Shown here: positions 14,464 through 23,652 of the stretch, piece after piece
Layout of the letters: every line of letters starts with the position of its first letter
Position numbering within the stretch: the first letter of the stretch is position 1
Origin: Phycisphaerales bacterium
GTDB lineage: Bacteria; Planctomycetota; Phycisphaerae; Phycisphaerales; UBA1924
Assembly (NCBI GenBank): GCA_013360675.1
Contig: JABWBB010000027.1
Location: 1 to 37,149 of the forward strand
Length of the DNA: 37,149 bases
Direction: 5' to 3'
The notes under the pieces: model-generated
Databases searched by the model: none
The model's input: the letters and a program-made list of their open reading frames with translations, nothing else
What the model was told of the DNA's origin: nothing
Translations under genes and position numbers: made by a program

Positions 14464-16005
14464 TCAGAGGGGCAGGAGCAGCAGCCGTCGGGCCCAGGGT
14501 CGCACGCGGGCGGGGAGGACATCGACCGCCTCGCCCAGGTGCGAGGGTACCACCACGCGGGCGGTCAAACCAAAGAGAACGCTGAAGAGCGTGCCGGAGA
14601 GGGCGACCCGCACCCAGGCGGGCAGGGAGGCGAAGTAGGCATCGTCGGCCCAGATCGCCGCCCCCGCGGCCATCAGGGCGATGATCCACCCGGGCATGAT
14701 GGCGGCCAGGGTCGCGCCAAACCCAACGCCAATGGAACGCAGGACGGCGAGCGTGTAGATCAGCCCGGCGATGGCGGTGACGACGCCCGAGATCAGCGTG
14801 ATGCCCACGACCGTGCCCGTGACATAAGCCCCGATCCCCGCCGAGGTGAGCGTGAGGATGCACAGGGCCGTGAGCGAGAGGGCCCACTGGCGGAAGAGCC
14901 CGCGCGACTGCTGCGAGGCCTGGGGCACGGCAAGGATGATGTAGATGGGGAACGCCGCTGAGGAGATGATTGTGGGCCAGATCGCCTCGAGCCATTTGTC
15001 GTGCCAGATGAAGACGAGCAGCGCGGGCGCGACGGCGGCCAGGCCCAGGCTGAACGGGGCGGCCAGCAGCATGGTCTGGCGCAGCGCCTTGCGGACGGCG
15101 AGTTGCTTGCGGGCGGGATCGTCGGCGATTTTGCTGAAGGCGGGGAAGAGGACGTAGTTGATGTTGTTGCCCAGCACCACGCCCACCTGCGCGACGATCT
15201 GGAAGGCAAAGAAATAGACGCCCACGATCTCCTTGGCGACGAAGACACCGATGACGATGCTCGTGCCGATGTTGAACGCGGCGAGCGAGCCCGCGCCGAG
15301 CATCACCCACGACGTGCGGGCGAGCATGGAGGGCCAGAGTTTGATGTTGGGCCTGCGACGCCAGGGCTGCTCGCGCGTCAGCAGGCAGGGGATGAGAAAC
15401 TCGAGCATGGCGGCGGGGATCATGGGGATGACGAACGAACGCGCCCCAAAACCGAACCATGCCAGCAGGATTGAGCCCACATAACGCACGAACCCGCCCG
15501 CGGCGCCCGCGGCGCTGTAGGCGGCAAAGCGCATGTCGATCTGGAGCTTGGCCGTCAGCGTGCTGCCCAGCGCACCGATGGGCTGCGAGATGGCCAGCAG
15601 ATAAAGCAGGATGGCGACCTCGGGCTCGCCCGAGCGGGCGGCGGCGATGGGACCGGCGGCGAGCAGCAGCAGACCCGTGATCAGTGAGAACGTCGCCCCC
15701 ATCCAGAAGACGGGCCCGGCGAGGGTTTCATATTCCTTTTGTCGCTGGATGAGGAGTTGGCGCACGCCCCCATCGCGCAGCACGGTGAGGACGGCGGCGA
15801 TGGACATCGCCATGCCGTAGAGACCGAAGTCGGCCTTAGTGAGCAGATGCCCCAGGGCGATCTGGGCAAAGAGCGAGACCACGCGCATCACGATCGAGTT
15901 GGCGATCATCCACACCGACCCACCCACCACCGACTTGGTGAGGCTCGCCGGCGTGCCCGGGCCCGGGGTTGGCGCGGGGGGCGGGTTGGGGGAGAGGCTG
16001 GTCAT
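14464..16005 (-). CDS. Polysaccharide flippase (Wzx/MOP superfamily), copy 1
   Basis: A 513-residue polytopic protein with about 12-14 hydrophobic helices, of the MOP-type polysaccharide exporter family. It would flip lipid-linked oligosaccharide across the inner membrane. The N-terminal pattern GGSVWMIANSIVMRVVSLFAQIALGHLLTKADFGLYGMA, given here in spirit as the family's G..W....V......I.L...L.P.D.G.Y, is typical. The LRDGGVRQLLIQR and LFPAFSKI segments are shared with the upstream neighbour. The first about 25 residues are Pro-rich and probably cytoplasmic. The ATG overlaps the TGA of the upstream flippase gene by 4 nt, so the two are translationally coupled. It is followed after 18 nt by the EEP-fold gene. 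Confidence 0.88.
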   Translation of the reverse strand: MTSLSPNPPPAPTPGPGTPASLTKSVVGGSVWMIANSIVMRVVSLFAQIALGHLLTKADFGLYGMAMSIAAVLTVLRDGGVRQLLIQRQKEYETLAGPVFWMGATFSLITGLLLLAAGPIAAARSGEPEVAILLYLLAISQPIGALGSTLTAKLQIDMRFAAYSAAGAAGGFVRYVGSILLAWFGFGARSFVIPMIPAAMLEFLIPCLLTREQPWRRRPNIKLWPSMLARTSWVMLGAGSLAAFNIGTSIVIGVFVAKEIVGVYFFAFQIVAQVGVVLGNNINYVLFPAFSKIADDPARKQLAVRKALRQTMLLAAPFSLGLAAVAPALLVFIWHDKWLEAIWPTIISSAAFPIYIILAVPQASQQSRGLFRQWALSLTALCILTLTSAGIGAYVTGTVVGITLISGVVTAIAGLIYTLAVLRSIGVGFGATLAAIMPGWIIALMAAGAAIWADDAYFASLPAWVRVALSGTLFSVLFGLTARVVVPSHLGEAVDVLPARVRPWARRLLLLPL

Positions 16006-17549
16006 GGGCCTGAAGGCCCTCTATCGGCTGTGGGCGCGCCCGGACCCGACCGCAGACGCAATAAACCGTTGGCCATGCGACGCAACGGCGATGGGAGCAG
16101 ATTGACCGACTCGATCACTTGGTCGACGACGACAAGGCGGACGAGGGCGGCAAACCCGAGCGTGAAAATCGCGCCCCCCAAGAGGCAGCGGACGAGCGCG
16201 GGCCAGTGCGTCATGAACCAGGCATCGGCGACGAGGGCAAGACCCGCCGCGATGCTCGCCATGGCCCAGGCGGGGGCGATCGCGCCCAGGACATCGCGCA
16301 GGCCGATGCTCAGGGGTCGCAGCGCCCAGGCGGTGTAGAGGATGCTCGCCAGGGCCATGGCCACGCTCGACGCCGCGGCGATGGGAAGCGGGTCGGGGCT
16401 CAGGGCCGCGGCGATTCCTGCGCCGGCGAATGTGACCAGGGCGACAACGTTCACGCCCAGGCCCCAGGCGCGGAAGTCGGAGCGCGATTGCTGGACGGCG
16501 ACGGGGATCGCGCTGGCAACGTTGATGGGGTAGACCAGGGCCATGACGATGACCGCGTGGGCGGCCTGGGCCCACTTGCCCCCCCAGACCAGCGACTCGA
16601 AGGGGATGATGATCGCGGCCATCGCGGCGCACATGGGCGAGGCCAGGAGCATCGACTGGCGCAGGGCGCGGAGAGTGGCGCGGCGTTTGCGCTCGGGCTC
16701 GCCAAGCAGGCGCGTGAAGGCGGGGAAGAGCACCTGCGCCAGGCTCGCGCCCAGCACGATGCCGATCTGCGTGACGAGTTGCTGCGCGAAGAAATAGACG
16801 CCCACGACCCCCGACGGCACCAGCACGCCCAGAACCACGGGCACGCCGCTGTTGATGGCGGCGATCCCCGCCGAGCCGACGACGGCCCAGGCGCTCACCC
16901 GCAGCAGGCCTCGCCACTGATGAAGGCGGGGCCCGGAAAACCACGGGTGATCGCGGGTGAGGGCCCAGGCCCAGGCCCACTCGATGAAGGCCATGGGAAT
17001 AAGAGGGAGAACGAAACTCAGCGCGCCAAAGCCCCGCCACGCGAGCACCACCGCCCCGCCAAAGCGCACCAGGGCGAGCGTGGATTGGATGGCGGTGATC
17101 GCGCCAAAGCGCAGGTCGATCTGAAGGCGAGCGCTGAGGATCGATCCAGGCACGCTCAGCGGCTGGACAAGGGCGATGATCAGCAGGAGCGTGGCGACGT
17201 CTGAATCCGCGCCCGCGGCGAGGGGCGCCGTCAGCGCGAGCAGAGCCCCGGTGCCGACGGCGAAGGCGATCGCGATCCAGAAGACCGGGGCGAGGAGTTG
17301 AGCGTGTTCCTTGGGGCGCGAGATGAGCAGTTGGCGCGCGCCTCCGTCGCGCAGCACGGTGAGCACGCTCGAGACACCGATAGCGATGGCGAAGACGCCA
17401 AAGTCGTGATCGCTGAGGAGCAGTCCCAGGACGATCTGGGCGGCGAGGCCCATGCCGCGCGAGAAGACCGCGCCCATCGCTGCCCACGACGAGCCGCGGA
17501 AGACGGCGGGGGCGAGGGCCTGGGGAGAGTTCTCGGTCGTGGGTCGCAC
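16002..17549 (-). CDS. Polysaccharide flippase (Wzx/MOP superfamily), copy 2
   Basis: A 515-residue polytopic membrane protein and clear paralogue of the next gene. Both contain an SVLTVLRDGGxRQLLI-type segment, KLQID/RLQIDLRF, a GVYFFA.Q.V.Q.G.VLG motif and LFPAF. It would flip lipid-linked glycans, perhaps as a pair or with a different substrate from its partner. The start is taken as GTG 17549, which has TAGGCT 8 nt upstream. TTG 17558 is also in frame but lies inside that hexamer. It heads a three-gene operon (flippase, flippase, EEP protein). The C-terminal tail is basic and Pro/Gly-rich. Divergent transcription from the glycosyltransferase gene places it in a surface-glycan locus. Confidence 0.87.
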   Translation of the reverse strand: MRPTTENSPQALAPAVFRGSSWAAMGAVFSRGMGLAAQIVLGLLLSDHDFGVFAIAIGVSSVLTVLRDGGARQLLISRPKEHAQLLAPVFWIAIAFAVGTGALLALTAPLAAGADSDVATLLLIIALVQPLSVPGSILSARLQIDLRFGAITAIQSTLALVRFGGAVVLAWRGFGALSFVLPLIPMAFIEWAWAWALTRDHPWFSGPRLHQWRGLLRVSAWAVVGSAGIAAINSGVPVVLGVLVPSGVVGVYFFAQQLVTQIGIVLGASLAQVLFPAFTRLLGEPERKRRATLRALRQSMLLASPMCAAMAAIIIPFESLVWGGKWAQAAHAVIVMALVYPINVASAIPVAVQQSRSDFRAWGLGVNVVALVTFAGAGIAAALSPDPLPIAAASSVAMALASILYTAWALRPLSIGLRDVLGAIAPAWAMASIAAGLALVADAWFMTHWPALVRCLLGGAIFTLGFAALVRLVVVDQVIESVNLLPSPLRRMANGLLRLRSGPGAPTADRGPSGP

Positions 17550-17557
17550 AGGTCGCA

Positions 17558-17563
17558 AGCCTA
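17558..17563 (-). promoter_or_regulatory. TAGGCT -10-like hexamer, leaderless-type start of flippase operon
   Basis: On the minus strand TAGGCT is followed by 8 nt and GTG 17549, without a ribosome site. The identical hexamer stands 9 nt before the starts of upp and of the GH13 gene. Confidence 0.45.
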
Positions 17564-17612
17564 GCGACTCCGGCGGGCGGGGCGGCCCGGTACGATCGAC
17601 GCGACGAACCCC

Positions 17613-18758
17613 ATGGTCACCCCCACGCCCATCTCCTTTGGTCAGGTCGCGATGCTCTGCGAGGGGCCCGAGGTGTATGGCATCGGGACCGTGCTCCGGC
17701 TGTACGCCCAGGCCGCCCCTGAAGTTCTCTTCGTCTGCGCCGAGGAGGGAGCCTTTGCCGCGTGGCTGCGCGAGCGCGGGTTGCGGTACATGGTGCTCAA
17801 TCGGCGGTTAAAAATGGACGCTCAGCGTTCGAGCCTGGCCTTTTTGCCGCGGGTGGCGCGGGGGCTGGCCCACACGCGGAAGACCGCGGCGATCCTGGCG
17901 CCTCAACTCGAGCGCGAGGGGATCCGCGTGGTGCACACGCACTGGCTCGAGCAGCAGGTGGTGGCGATGTGGCTGCGGGGTCGCGGGTTTCGCAGCGTCT
18001 GGCACCTGCACAACACCACCAGCCGCACACGGATGATGGGGCTTGGCCTGCGCCTGAACCACCTGCTGGCGCGGCGCGGTGCTGATGCGCTGATTCCCGT
18101 CAGCGCGTTCATCGCCGGGCCCTGGCGGACCAGCGGGGTGCCGATCCAGGTGGTGCGCAACGCGGCGACGCGGGTCTTTGATGCGCCCAACACGCTCGCG
18201 CCGACCCCGATCCGATGCGTGATCGCGGGCGCGCTGGATCAGCGCAAGGGGCACCACCTCGCCGTCGAGGGCGTGATCGCGGCCCGGGCGCAGGGCGTGG
18301 ACGTGCGCCTGGACCTGTACGGCGGGCCGCTCGAGAACAACGCGTATGTCGACAATCTCCGCGCGAGGGTCGACAGCGCGGGGGCGTCGGAATTCGTGCG
18401 GTTCATGGGATTCCGGTCGGATCTGCGGCGGCACCACCAGGAGTATCACCTCGGGCTGCAATGCCGCGTGGACCCCGAGCCGTGCAGCATGTGGGTGTGC
18501 GAGACGCTGGTGGACGGCCTGCCGCTGCTCGCCGCCGACAACGGCGGCACGCCCGAACTCGTCGAGGACGGCACGACCGGGCTGCTCTTCGAGAGCGGGA
18601 ACGCGCAGGATCTGGCCGCAAAGTTGGTGCGACTGGCCCATGAGCCGTCGCTGCTGAACGAGATGCGCAAGGCGGCGTTCGAGCGCGGCAACTTGCACTT
18701 CACCACCGACCGGATGATCCGCGAGACACTCGAGGCTTACCGCATCGCGTGCGGGTAA
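17613..18758 (+). CDS. GT4-type glycosyltransferase
   Basis: A 381-residue cytoplasmic glycosyltransferase of the GT-B fold. The N-terminal acceptor domain, about 1-195, includes HTHWLEQQ and WHLHN. The C-terminal domain binds the nucleotide sugar. K212 (DQRKGHHLA) is in the position of the family's conserved lysine, and an E-x7-E motif is visible at E289 and E297 (DPEPCSMWVCET), followed by NGGTPELVEDGTTGLLF. These are standard GT4 features. The usual G-F-G after the first Glu is replaced by PCS, so the sugar donor cannot be guessed. ATG 17613 is the first good start; TACGAT lies 16 nt upstream. The gene is divergent from the flippase operon and its stop abuts the stop of the convergent MBL gene with no base between. 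Confidence 0.88.
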   Translation: MVTPTPISFGQVAMLCEGPEVYGIGTVLRLYAQAAPEVLFVCAEEGAFAAWLRERGLRYMVLNRRLKMDAQRSSLAFLPRVARGLAHTRKTAAILAPQLEREGIRVVHTHWLEQQVVAMWLRGRGFRSVWHLHNTTSRTRMMGLGLRLNHLLARRGADALIPVSAFIAGPWRTSGVPIQVVRNAATRVFDAPNTLAPTPIRCVIAGALDQRKGHHLAVEGVIAARAQGVDVRLDLYGGPLENNAYVDNLRARVDSAGASEFVRFMGFRSDLRRHHQEYHLGLQCRVDPEPCSMWVCETLVDGLPLLAADNGGTPELVEDGTTGLLFESGNAQDLAAKLVRLAHEPSLLNEMRKAAFERGNLHFTTDRMIRETLEAYRIACG

Positions 18759-19586
18759 TCAGACCGCATCCGCGGCGAGTTCGAGCCCGTCGTGGGCGAG
18801 GAACATGCCGGGGGGGAGCGCGTCCTGGGTTTCGGCGTGGCGCAGGTCGTGGGCCATGTGAACAAAGAACGTGCGCTGCGCACCCACGCGCGAAGCGATG
18901 TCCACCGCCTGGTCGAGCGTGAGGTGTGTGGGGTGGTGACGGTGGCGCAGCGCATCGAGCACGAGGGTGCGCACCCCGGTGAAATGCCGCCAGCTCTCGG
19001 GGGGCACGCCCGAAACATCGGTGCAGTAGGCCAGCGGATAAACCGGGTCGTCGGGGCGCGGGGCCAGCGGCTCGATGCGGAAGCCCAGCACGGGGAGGCG
19101 GCCGTGCAGCAGGCGGATGGGCGTGAAGCGCACGCCATGCAGATCGAGGGGACGGGTGGCGTCGAGTTCGTGGGCGATGAGCGTGGCGACGAAGCTGTCG
19201 TTGACGTTGTTGTCGCGGTCGAAGATGTGCGTGTAGACGCGCCGGAGGTGGTCGAGCGTGTGGCGCTCGGCGAAGACGTCGATGGGGCTGCGCATCACGA
19301 CGTTGAAGCGCCTCACCTCGTCGAGGCCGAAGGTGTGGTCGACGTGGTTGTGCGTGAAGAGGATCGCGTCGCAGCGCGACAGGCGGTGACGCAGAGCCTG
19401 CTGGCGCAGGTCGGGCCCGGCGTCGAGCAGGACCACGCGGTCGTGCCCCTTGTCGTCGACGAACTGGAGGGCGGCGGCGGTACGAGTTCGAGTGTCGCGC
19501 GGGTCGTCGCTGATGCATGTGGCGCAGTCGCAGCCGATCGCGGGCACGCCCGCCGAGGTTCCCGTGCCAAGGAAGAGAAAACGCAT
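18759..19586 (-). CDS. MBL-fold metallohydrolase (PhnP-like)
   Basis: A 275-residue metallo-beta-lactamase-fold hydrolase. The opening FLGTGTSAGVPAIGCDCATC is characteristic of the PhnP-like branch, where the cysteines bind an extra structural zinc. The active-site motif THNHVDH at 78-84 (H79, H81, D83, H84) and D55 in LDAGPD are present; a later His-containing strand, about HMAHD, completes the site. PhnP itself is a cyclic phosphodiesterase of phosphonate breakdown, but no phn genes are nearby, so the substrate here is open. ATG 19586 is preferred over GTG 19589 because TAGCCT lies 9 nt before it. It is 74 nt downstream of sucD on the same strand, with its own probable promoter. Confidence 0.88.
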   Translation of the reverse strand: MRFLFLGTGTSAGVPAIGCDCATCISDDPRDTRTRTAAALQFVDDKGHDRVVLLDAGPDLRQQALRHRLSRCDAILFTHNHVDHTFGLDEVRRFNVVMRSPIDVFAERHTLDHLRRVYTHIFDRDNNVNDSFVATLIAHELDATRPLDLHGVRFTPIRLLHGRLPVLGFRIEPLAPRPDDPVYPLAYCTDVSGVPPESWRHFTGVRTLVLDALRHRHHPTHLTLDQAVDIASRVGAQRTFFVHMAHDLRHAETQDALPPGMFLAHDGLELAADAV

Positions 19587-19595
19587 CACGCGGGA

Positions 19596-19601
19596 AGGCT
19601 A
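19596..19601 (-). promoter_or_regulatory. TAGCCT -10-like hexamer, leaderless-type start of MBL gene
   Basis: On the minus strand TAGCCT is followed by 9 nt and ATG 19586. No Shine-Dalgarno site lies between them. Confidence 0.4.
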
Positions 19602-19660
19602 GGAGGACCGGCGAACCGCGGCGGAAACGGCGCCCGGGAGAGCGCGGGCGGATCGTGACA

Positions 19661-20647
19661 TCACGAGAGTTTCATGGCGGCGAGCATCGCGCTGCCCATG
19701 TCGGCGGGGCTCATGGCCATGCTGACGCCCGCGGCCTTGAGGGCGGCGATCTTGGCGTCGGCGGTGTCGTCGGCCCCGCCGATGATCGCCCCCGCGTGCC
19801 CCATGCGCCGCCCCGGGGGGGCGGTGCGCCCGGCGATGAATGCCGCCACGGGCTTCTTCACGTGCTTCTTGATGTACGCGGCGGTCTCGATCTCGTCGCT
19901 CCCGCCGATCTCGCCGATCATCAGGATGGCGTGGGTGTCGGGGTCGGCCTCGAGCATGCGGATGACGTCGATGTGGTTCACGCCGCGCACCGGGTCGCCG
20001 CCGATGCCCACGCAGGTGGACTGGGCCAGGCCCATGCGGCTGGTCTGCCAGACGGCCTCGTAGGTGAGGGTGCCCGAGCGGCTGACGATGCCCACCGACT
20101 TGCCCCGCTTAGCCTCGCTGATGTGGGTGTGGATGTAGCCGGGCATGATGCCGATCTTGCAGCCGGCGTTGGTGTAGGGGTCTTTGGGTCCCGTGCCGCC
20201 GCCGGTCTTGGGGCCGGGGGTGATGACGCCCGGGCAGTTGGGCCCGATCAGAACAACCTTGTCCCACGGGTTCTGCGAGACATCCTCGCTGCGGGTGTTG
20301 AGCGAGTCGAGCTGCGCCCGGGCCGTGATCATGTCCTGGACGGGGATGCCCTCGGTGATGGCGCAGACGACCTTGATGCCCGCGCAAGCGGCTTCGAGGA
20401 TGGCATCGCCCGCGAAGGGGGGCGGGACAAAGATCATCGTGGCGTTGGCGCCGGTGGCCTTCACGGCCTGGTGGACGGTGTCGAAGATGGGCAGGCCGTT
20501 CTCATCCTTGGTGCCGCCCTTGCCGGGGGTGACCCCGCCGACGATCTGGCTGCCGTAGTGCAGGCAGCCGCGGGTGTGGCTGGCGCCGAAGGCGCCGGTG
20601 ATGCCCTGGCAGATGACGCGCGTGTCCTTGGTGATCAGAATGGCCAT
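19661..20647 (-). CDS. sucD: Succinate-CoA ligase (ADP/GDP-forming) alpha subunit
   Basis: A 328-residue alpha subunit of succinyl-CoA synthetase, which with SucC interconverts succinyl-CoA and succinate with substrate-level phosphorylation in the TCA cycle. The CoA-binding Rossmann part starts [19 protein letters not shown]. The segments [25 protein letters not shown] and GIGGDPV, and the phospho-His H284 in RMGHAGAII, are all typical. The protein is about 40 residues longer than the usual 290. Extra segments lie at about 114-131 (between the ITEGIP helix and IGPNCPG), 145-161 and 173-182. The start ATG 20647 matches the family start and has TACCCT 8 nt upstream. No sucC is adjacent; the gene stands alone, which is unusual because sucCD normally form an operon. 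Confidence 0.95.
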   Translation of the reverse strand: MAILITKDTRVICQGITGAFGASHTRGCLHYGSQIVGGVTPGKGGTKDENGLPIFDTVHQAVKATGANATMIFVPPPFAGDAILEAACAGIKVVCAITEGIPVQDMITARAQLDSLNTRSEDVSQNPWDKVVLIGPNCPGVITPGPKTGGGTGPKDPYTNAGCKIGIMPGYIHTHISEAKRGKSVGIVSRSGTLTYEAVWQTSRMGLAQSTCVGIGGDPVRGVNHIDVIRMLEADPDTHAILMIGEIGGSDEIETAAYIKKHVKKPVAAFIAGRTAPPGRRMGHAGAIIGGADDTADAKIAALKAAGVSMAMSPADMGSAMLAAMKLS

Positions 20648-20655
20648 AGGTCTGC

Positions 20656-20661
20656 AGGGTA
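20656..20661 (-). promoter_or_regulatory. TACCCT -10-like hexamer, leaderless-type start of sucD
   Basis: On the minus strand TACCCT is followed by 8 nt and ATG 20647, with no ribosome site. Confidence 0.45.
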
Positions 20662-20805
20662 GCCGATGCGTGCGGCGAAAGCCGGATGGGGTTGATGCCT
20701 GTTAGGGGTGCCGGACCCGGGAGCGGTCGGAGAATGTCGCCGGCGCGCAGGTGTGGGCTGGTCCACGATGAGGCGATTGCTTTCCGGACTTTTGTGCGTG
20801 AGTGA

Positions 20806-20833
20806 TTGCTGTGACAGGGCGTTGTGTTAGTCT
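20806..20833 (+). promoter_or_regulatory. Candidate promoter of the secreted protease
   Basis: TTGCTG (20806-20811), a 16-nt spacer and TAGTCT (20828-20833). The transcript would carry an untranslated leader of about 80 nt before ATG 20920. This fits the presence of a ribosome site there. Nothing else was seen in the 20648-20919 gap. Confidence 0.35.
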
Positions 20834-20919
20834 GGACCACGCTCCAGGGGGTTCTGCACGGGGTTCAATCGAGGGGATTGGGCCGTGATCAGGCCTGGAT
20901 TTGCAAGGGAGAGGTATCG

Positions 20920-23652
20920 ATGTCAATCCGAGCATTGATCGCGGCCGCGTGGCTGGCGACGGCGAGTTCCGCCGCGCTGGCCCAAAGCAGTCTGGATCAC
21001 CCTACCGGGCGCGATATCCCGGTGGACTTTGATTCGGGAGCGTTAGGAAACAACGGGAAGGAGTTTGTCCTGGTGGCCAGCGTGCCCGTCGAGGTGCGCA
21101 ACGCCTCGTGGCAGCGGGTCTATTTCTCGCAGGTCAATCTGGAGGGGACGAGTTTCGTTCGCGCCATCTCGATGCGCGACGGCGAGACGCAAGACCTTGA
21201 TGCCGACGCGATCCGCATGTGGAACAACACCACGGCGTACTTCAACGGCGACGTGGTGCTGCTCGAGCTCTGGGCCGCCCCGGGCACCCAGAACAACCGT
21301 TTCGCGATCGAGAAGGTCGCGGTGATGGATGGGCCCGGCGTGTCGACGCTGGGTGACCCGGGCCAGTGCGGGATCTGCGGCACGGACAACCGTGTGGCGA
21401 GCAACGTGGACTGGAGCGCCCGGGTGATGCCCGTGGGCTGCACGGCGACGGTCTACTGCCGCGCCGGATACATGCTGTCGGCGGGTCACTGCGTGGGCGC
21501 GAACCAGGTCATGCAATTCCGCGTGCCCGGGAGCAACGCCAACTGCTCGACCAACGCGCCGCCCGTGGCGGAACAGTTCCCGGTGATCTCGAACAGCTCG
21601 AACAACGGGGGCGTGGGCGCCGACTGGGCCGTCTATCGCGTGGGCACCAACAACCTGGGCCAGACGCCCTATCACCGCTATGGGGTGAACGTGAACCTGG
21701 GCGGCGTGGTGAACAGCGGCTCGTCGTTCATCCGCGGGTACGGGGTGGATACCAACTGCGTGCTCTCGCAGACCCAGCAACTCAGCAACGGGAGCATCGT
21801 CGGAACGACGGGCTCGACCCTCGAGTTCAACAACGACATCCGCGGCGGAAACAGCGGGTCAGGCTTCTTTGGCCCGGCGGCGACGATGATCGGCGTGGTG
21901 ACTCACTGCCGCGTGTCGACGTGCGCCTCGGTGGGCACGTCGAACATCGCGACGCGCATCGATCTGGGCGCGTTCGTGACAGCCCGCAATAATTTCGCGG
22001 GCATCTGCAACAGCACGCTGCGTCTGATCGACGTGCAGGCGACGGGCACGGGCGGGACCGCCGCCCCCATCACCGTGAGCGCGGCCGACGCGGACGGTCT
22101 GCAGAATGGCAGTACCAACTTCAAGCGCGTCTACGCCAACGGCACGAGCGTAACCTTCACCGCGCCCACCGTGGTGGGCTCGGCCTGCTTCACCCGCTGG
22201 GTGCTCAACGGTTCGCCCCAGGCGGCCAACCCGCTCAGCGTGTCGATGACGGGCGATTTCACGCTCGTGGCTGAATACGGCACCTGCTCGGCCCCCAGCA
22301 ACAACGCGTGCAGCAGCGCCCTGTTCCTGAACGAGGGCACGGCCAACGGCACCAACGTGGCGGCAACCAACGACGGGGTGTCGAACTGCGGCACGTTCGG
22401 CCCGCCCCCGCTCGATGTCTGGTACTGGTTCCGCGCCGGCTGCTCGGGCACGGTGCGCCTCGAGACCCTCTCGGGCGGCACCCTTACCGACACCGTTCTC
22501 TCGGTGCACAGCGGCTGCCCCGGCACCGTCGCCAACACGCTCGCGTGCAATGACGACACAGTCGGCCTGCTGTCGCGGATCGATCTCCCCGTGACGGAGG
22601 GCACGGTCTACTACGTCCGCGTGCACGGCTACAACGGGTCCTCGGGCACCTTTGTGCTCTCGCGGACACAGGCCCTGGGCGCCCCAATCAATGATGCCTG
22701 CACCAGCGCCACCACGGTGGGCCTTGGGAGTTTCAATGGTTCGGTCTGCGGCGCGACCAACGACGGGCAAACCACCTGCGGGTTTGGCACAGCCAACAAG
22801 GACGTCTACTACGCCTTCACCGCCCCCTGCACGGGGAACTACATCGTCGATACCGAGGGGACCGCAATCCTCGATACGGTCCTGAGCATTCACTCGGCTT
22901 GCCCCGCCACCGCTGCCAACACCATCGCTTGCGATGACGACAGCGGCACGGGCCTTCGTTCTCGCATCCAGTTCGCCGCCGTCGCCGGCACGACGTACCG
23001 CATCCGCGTCACGGGGTACAACGGCACGACGGGCTCGTTCCAGCTCAACATCTCCGACCCCGACCTCGTCAACGACATCTGCACGAACGCCACCAGCGTC
23101 GTGGACGGCTCCTACTTCTGGGACAACTGCGGCGCCAATACCGATGGCCCGGCGGATACGACCGCTTGCACGTTCTTCGGGTCGGCCCAGGTCAACGGCG
23201 ACTTGTGGTACCGCTACACCGCCCGCTGCACCGGCACCGCCACGGTGACGACCTGCGGCCTTTCCACGCACGACACCAAACTTCACGCCTATGCGGCCTG
23301 CCCCACCGGGCCCAACCAGCAGATCGCCTGCTCGGACGACAACTGTGCGCTCCAGACCACCATCACCTTCCCCGTCGCCGCCGGCGGGCAGTACCTGGTG
23401 CGCCTGGGCAGCTACAGTGCCGTTGCACGCGGGAGCGGTCAGGTCCAGTTCACCTGCAACGCGCTCGAGTGCCCGCCCTGCCCCGCCGACTTCAATGACT
23501 CGGGTGGCACGCCCGACGACGCCGACGTTACGGCATTCTTCGAGGCCTGGAACGCCGGCGAGCCCTGTGCCGATGTGAATGATTCGGGCGGCACGCCCGA
23601 CGACGCCGACGTCACCATCTTCTTTGAACTCTGGAACGCCGGCGGCTGCTGA
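20920..23652 (+). CDS. Secreted trypsin-like serine protease with repeat domains and dockerin-like C-terminus
   Basis: A 910-residue exported protein. The signal peptide is residues 1-21, ending in SAALAQ. The trypsin-fold domain spans about 145-395, with the catalytic triad H190 (LSAGHC), D235 (GADWAVYR) and S312 (GGNSGSG). Several cysteines could form disulfides. About 400-485 is a beta-rich linker domain. Three repeats of about 110-120 residues follow. Each starts with a cysteine-containing N-[DN]-x-C motif and contains a VWYWF / VYYAF / LWYRY core and a C.DD element; they resemble pre-peptidase C-terminal beta-sandwich domains. The end, CPADFNDSGGTPDDADVT and its repeat to a final GC, is the dockerin-like double repeat typical of Phycisphaerae secreted proteins. 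GGGAGAGG before ATG 20920 fixes the start. The substrate is unknown. Confidence 0.88.
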   Translation: MSIRALIAAAWLATASSAALAQSSLDHPTGRDIPVDFDSGALGNNGKEFVLVASVPVEVRNASWQRVYFSQVNLEGTSFVRAISMRDGETQDLDADAIRMWNNTTAYFNGDVVLLELWAAPGTQNNRFAIEKVAVMDGPGVSTLGDPGQCGICGTDNRVASNVDWSARVMPVGCTATVYCRAGYMLSAGHCVGANQVMQFRVPGSNANCSTNAPPVAEQFPVISNSSNNGGVGADWAVYRVGTNNLGQTPYHRYGVNVNLGGVVNSGSSFIRGYGVDTNCVLSQTQQLSNGSIVGTTGSTLEFNNDIRGGNSGSGFFGPAATMIGVVTHCRVSTCASVGTSNIATRIDLGAFVTARNNFAGICNSTLRLIDVQATGTGGTAAPITVSAADADGLQNGSTNFKRVYANGTSVTFTAPTVVGSACFTRWVLNGSPQAANPLSVSMTGDFTLVAEYGTCSAPSNNACSSALFLNEGTANGTNVAATNDGVSNCGTFGPPPLDVWYWFRAGCSGTVRLETLSGGTLTDTVLSVHSGCPGTVANTLACNDDTVGLLSRIDLPVTEGTVYYVRVHGYNGSSGTFVLSRTQALGAPINDACTSATTVGLGSFNGSVCGATNDGQTTCGFGTANKDVYYAFTAPCTGNYIVDTEGTAILDTVLSIHSACPATAANTIACDDDSGTGLRSRIQFAAVAGTTYRIRVTGYNGTTGSFQLNISDPDLVNDICTNATSVVDGSYFWDNCGANTDGPADTTACTFFGSAQVNGDLWYRYTARCTGTATVTTCGLSTHDTKLHAYAACPTGPNQQIACSDDNCALQTTITFPVAAGGQYLVRLGSYSAVARGSGQVQFTCNALECPPCPADFNDSGGTPDDADVTAFFEAWNAGEPCADVNDSGGTPDDADVTIFFELWNAGGC
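23494..23612 (+). repeat. Direct DNA repeat encoding the two dockerin-like motifs
   Basis: A 35-nt stretch at 23494-23528 recurs at 23578-23612, 84 nt further on, with two differences. Each copy encodes NDSGGTPDDADV, an EF-hand-like acidic loop with D/N/S ligands for calcium. The near-identity at DNA level suggests recent duplication or gene conversion. Confidence 0.85.
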
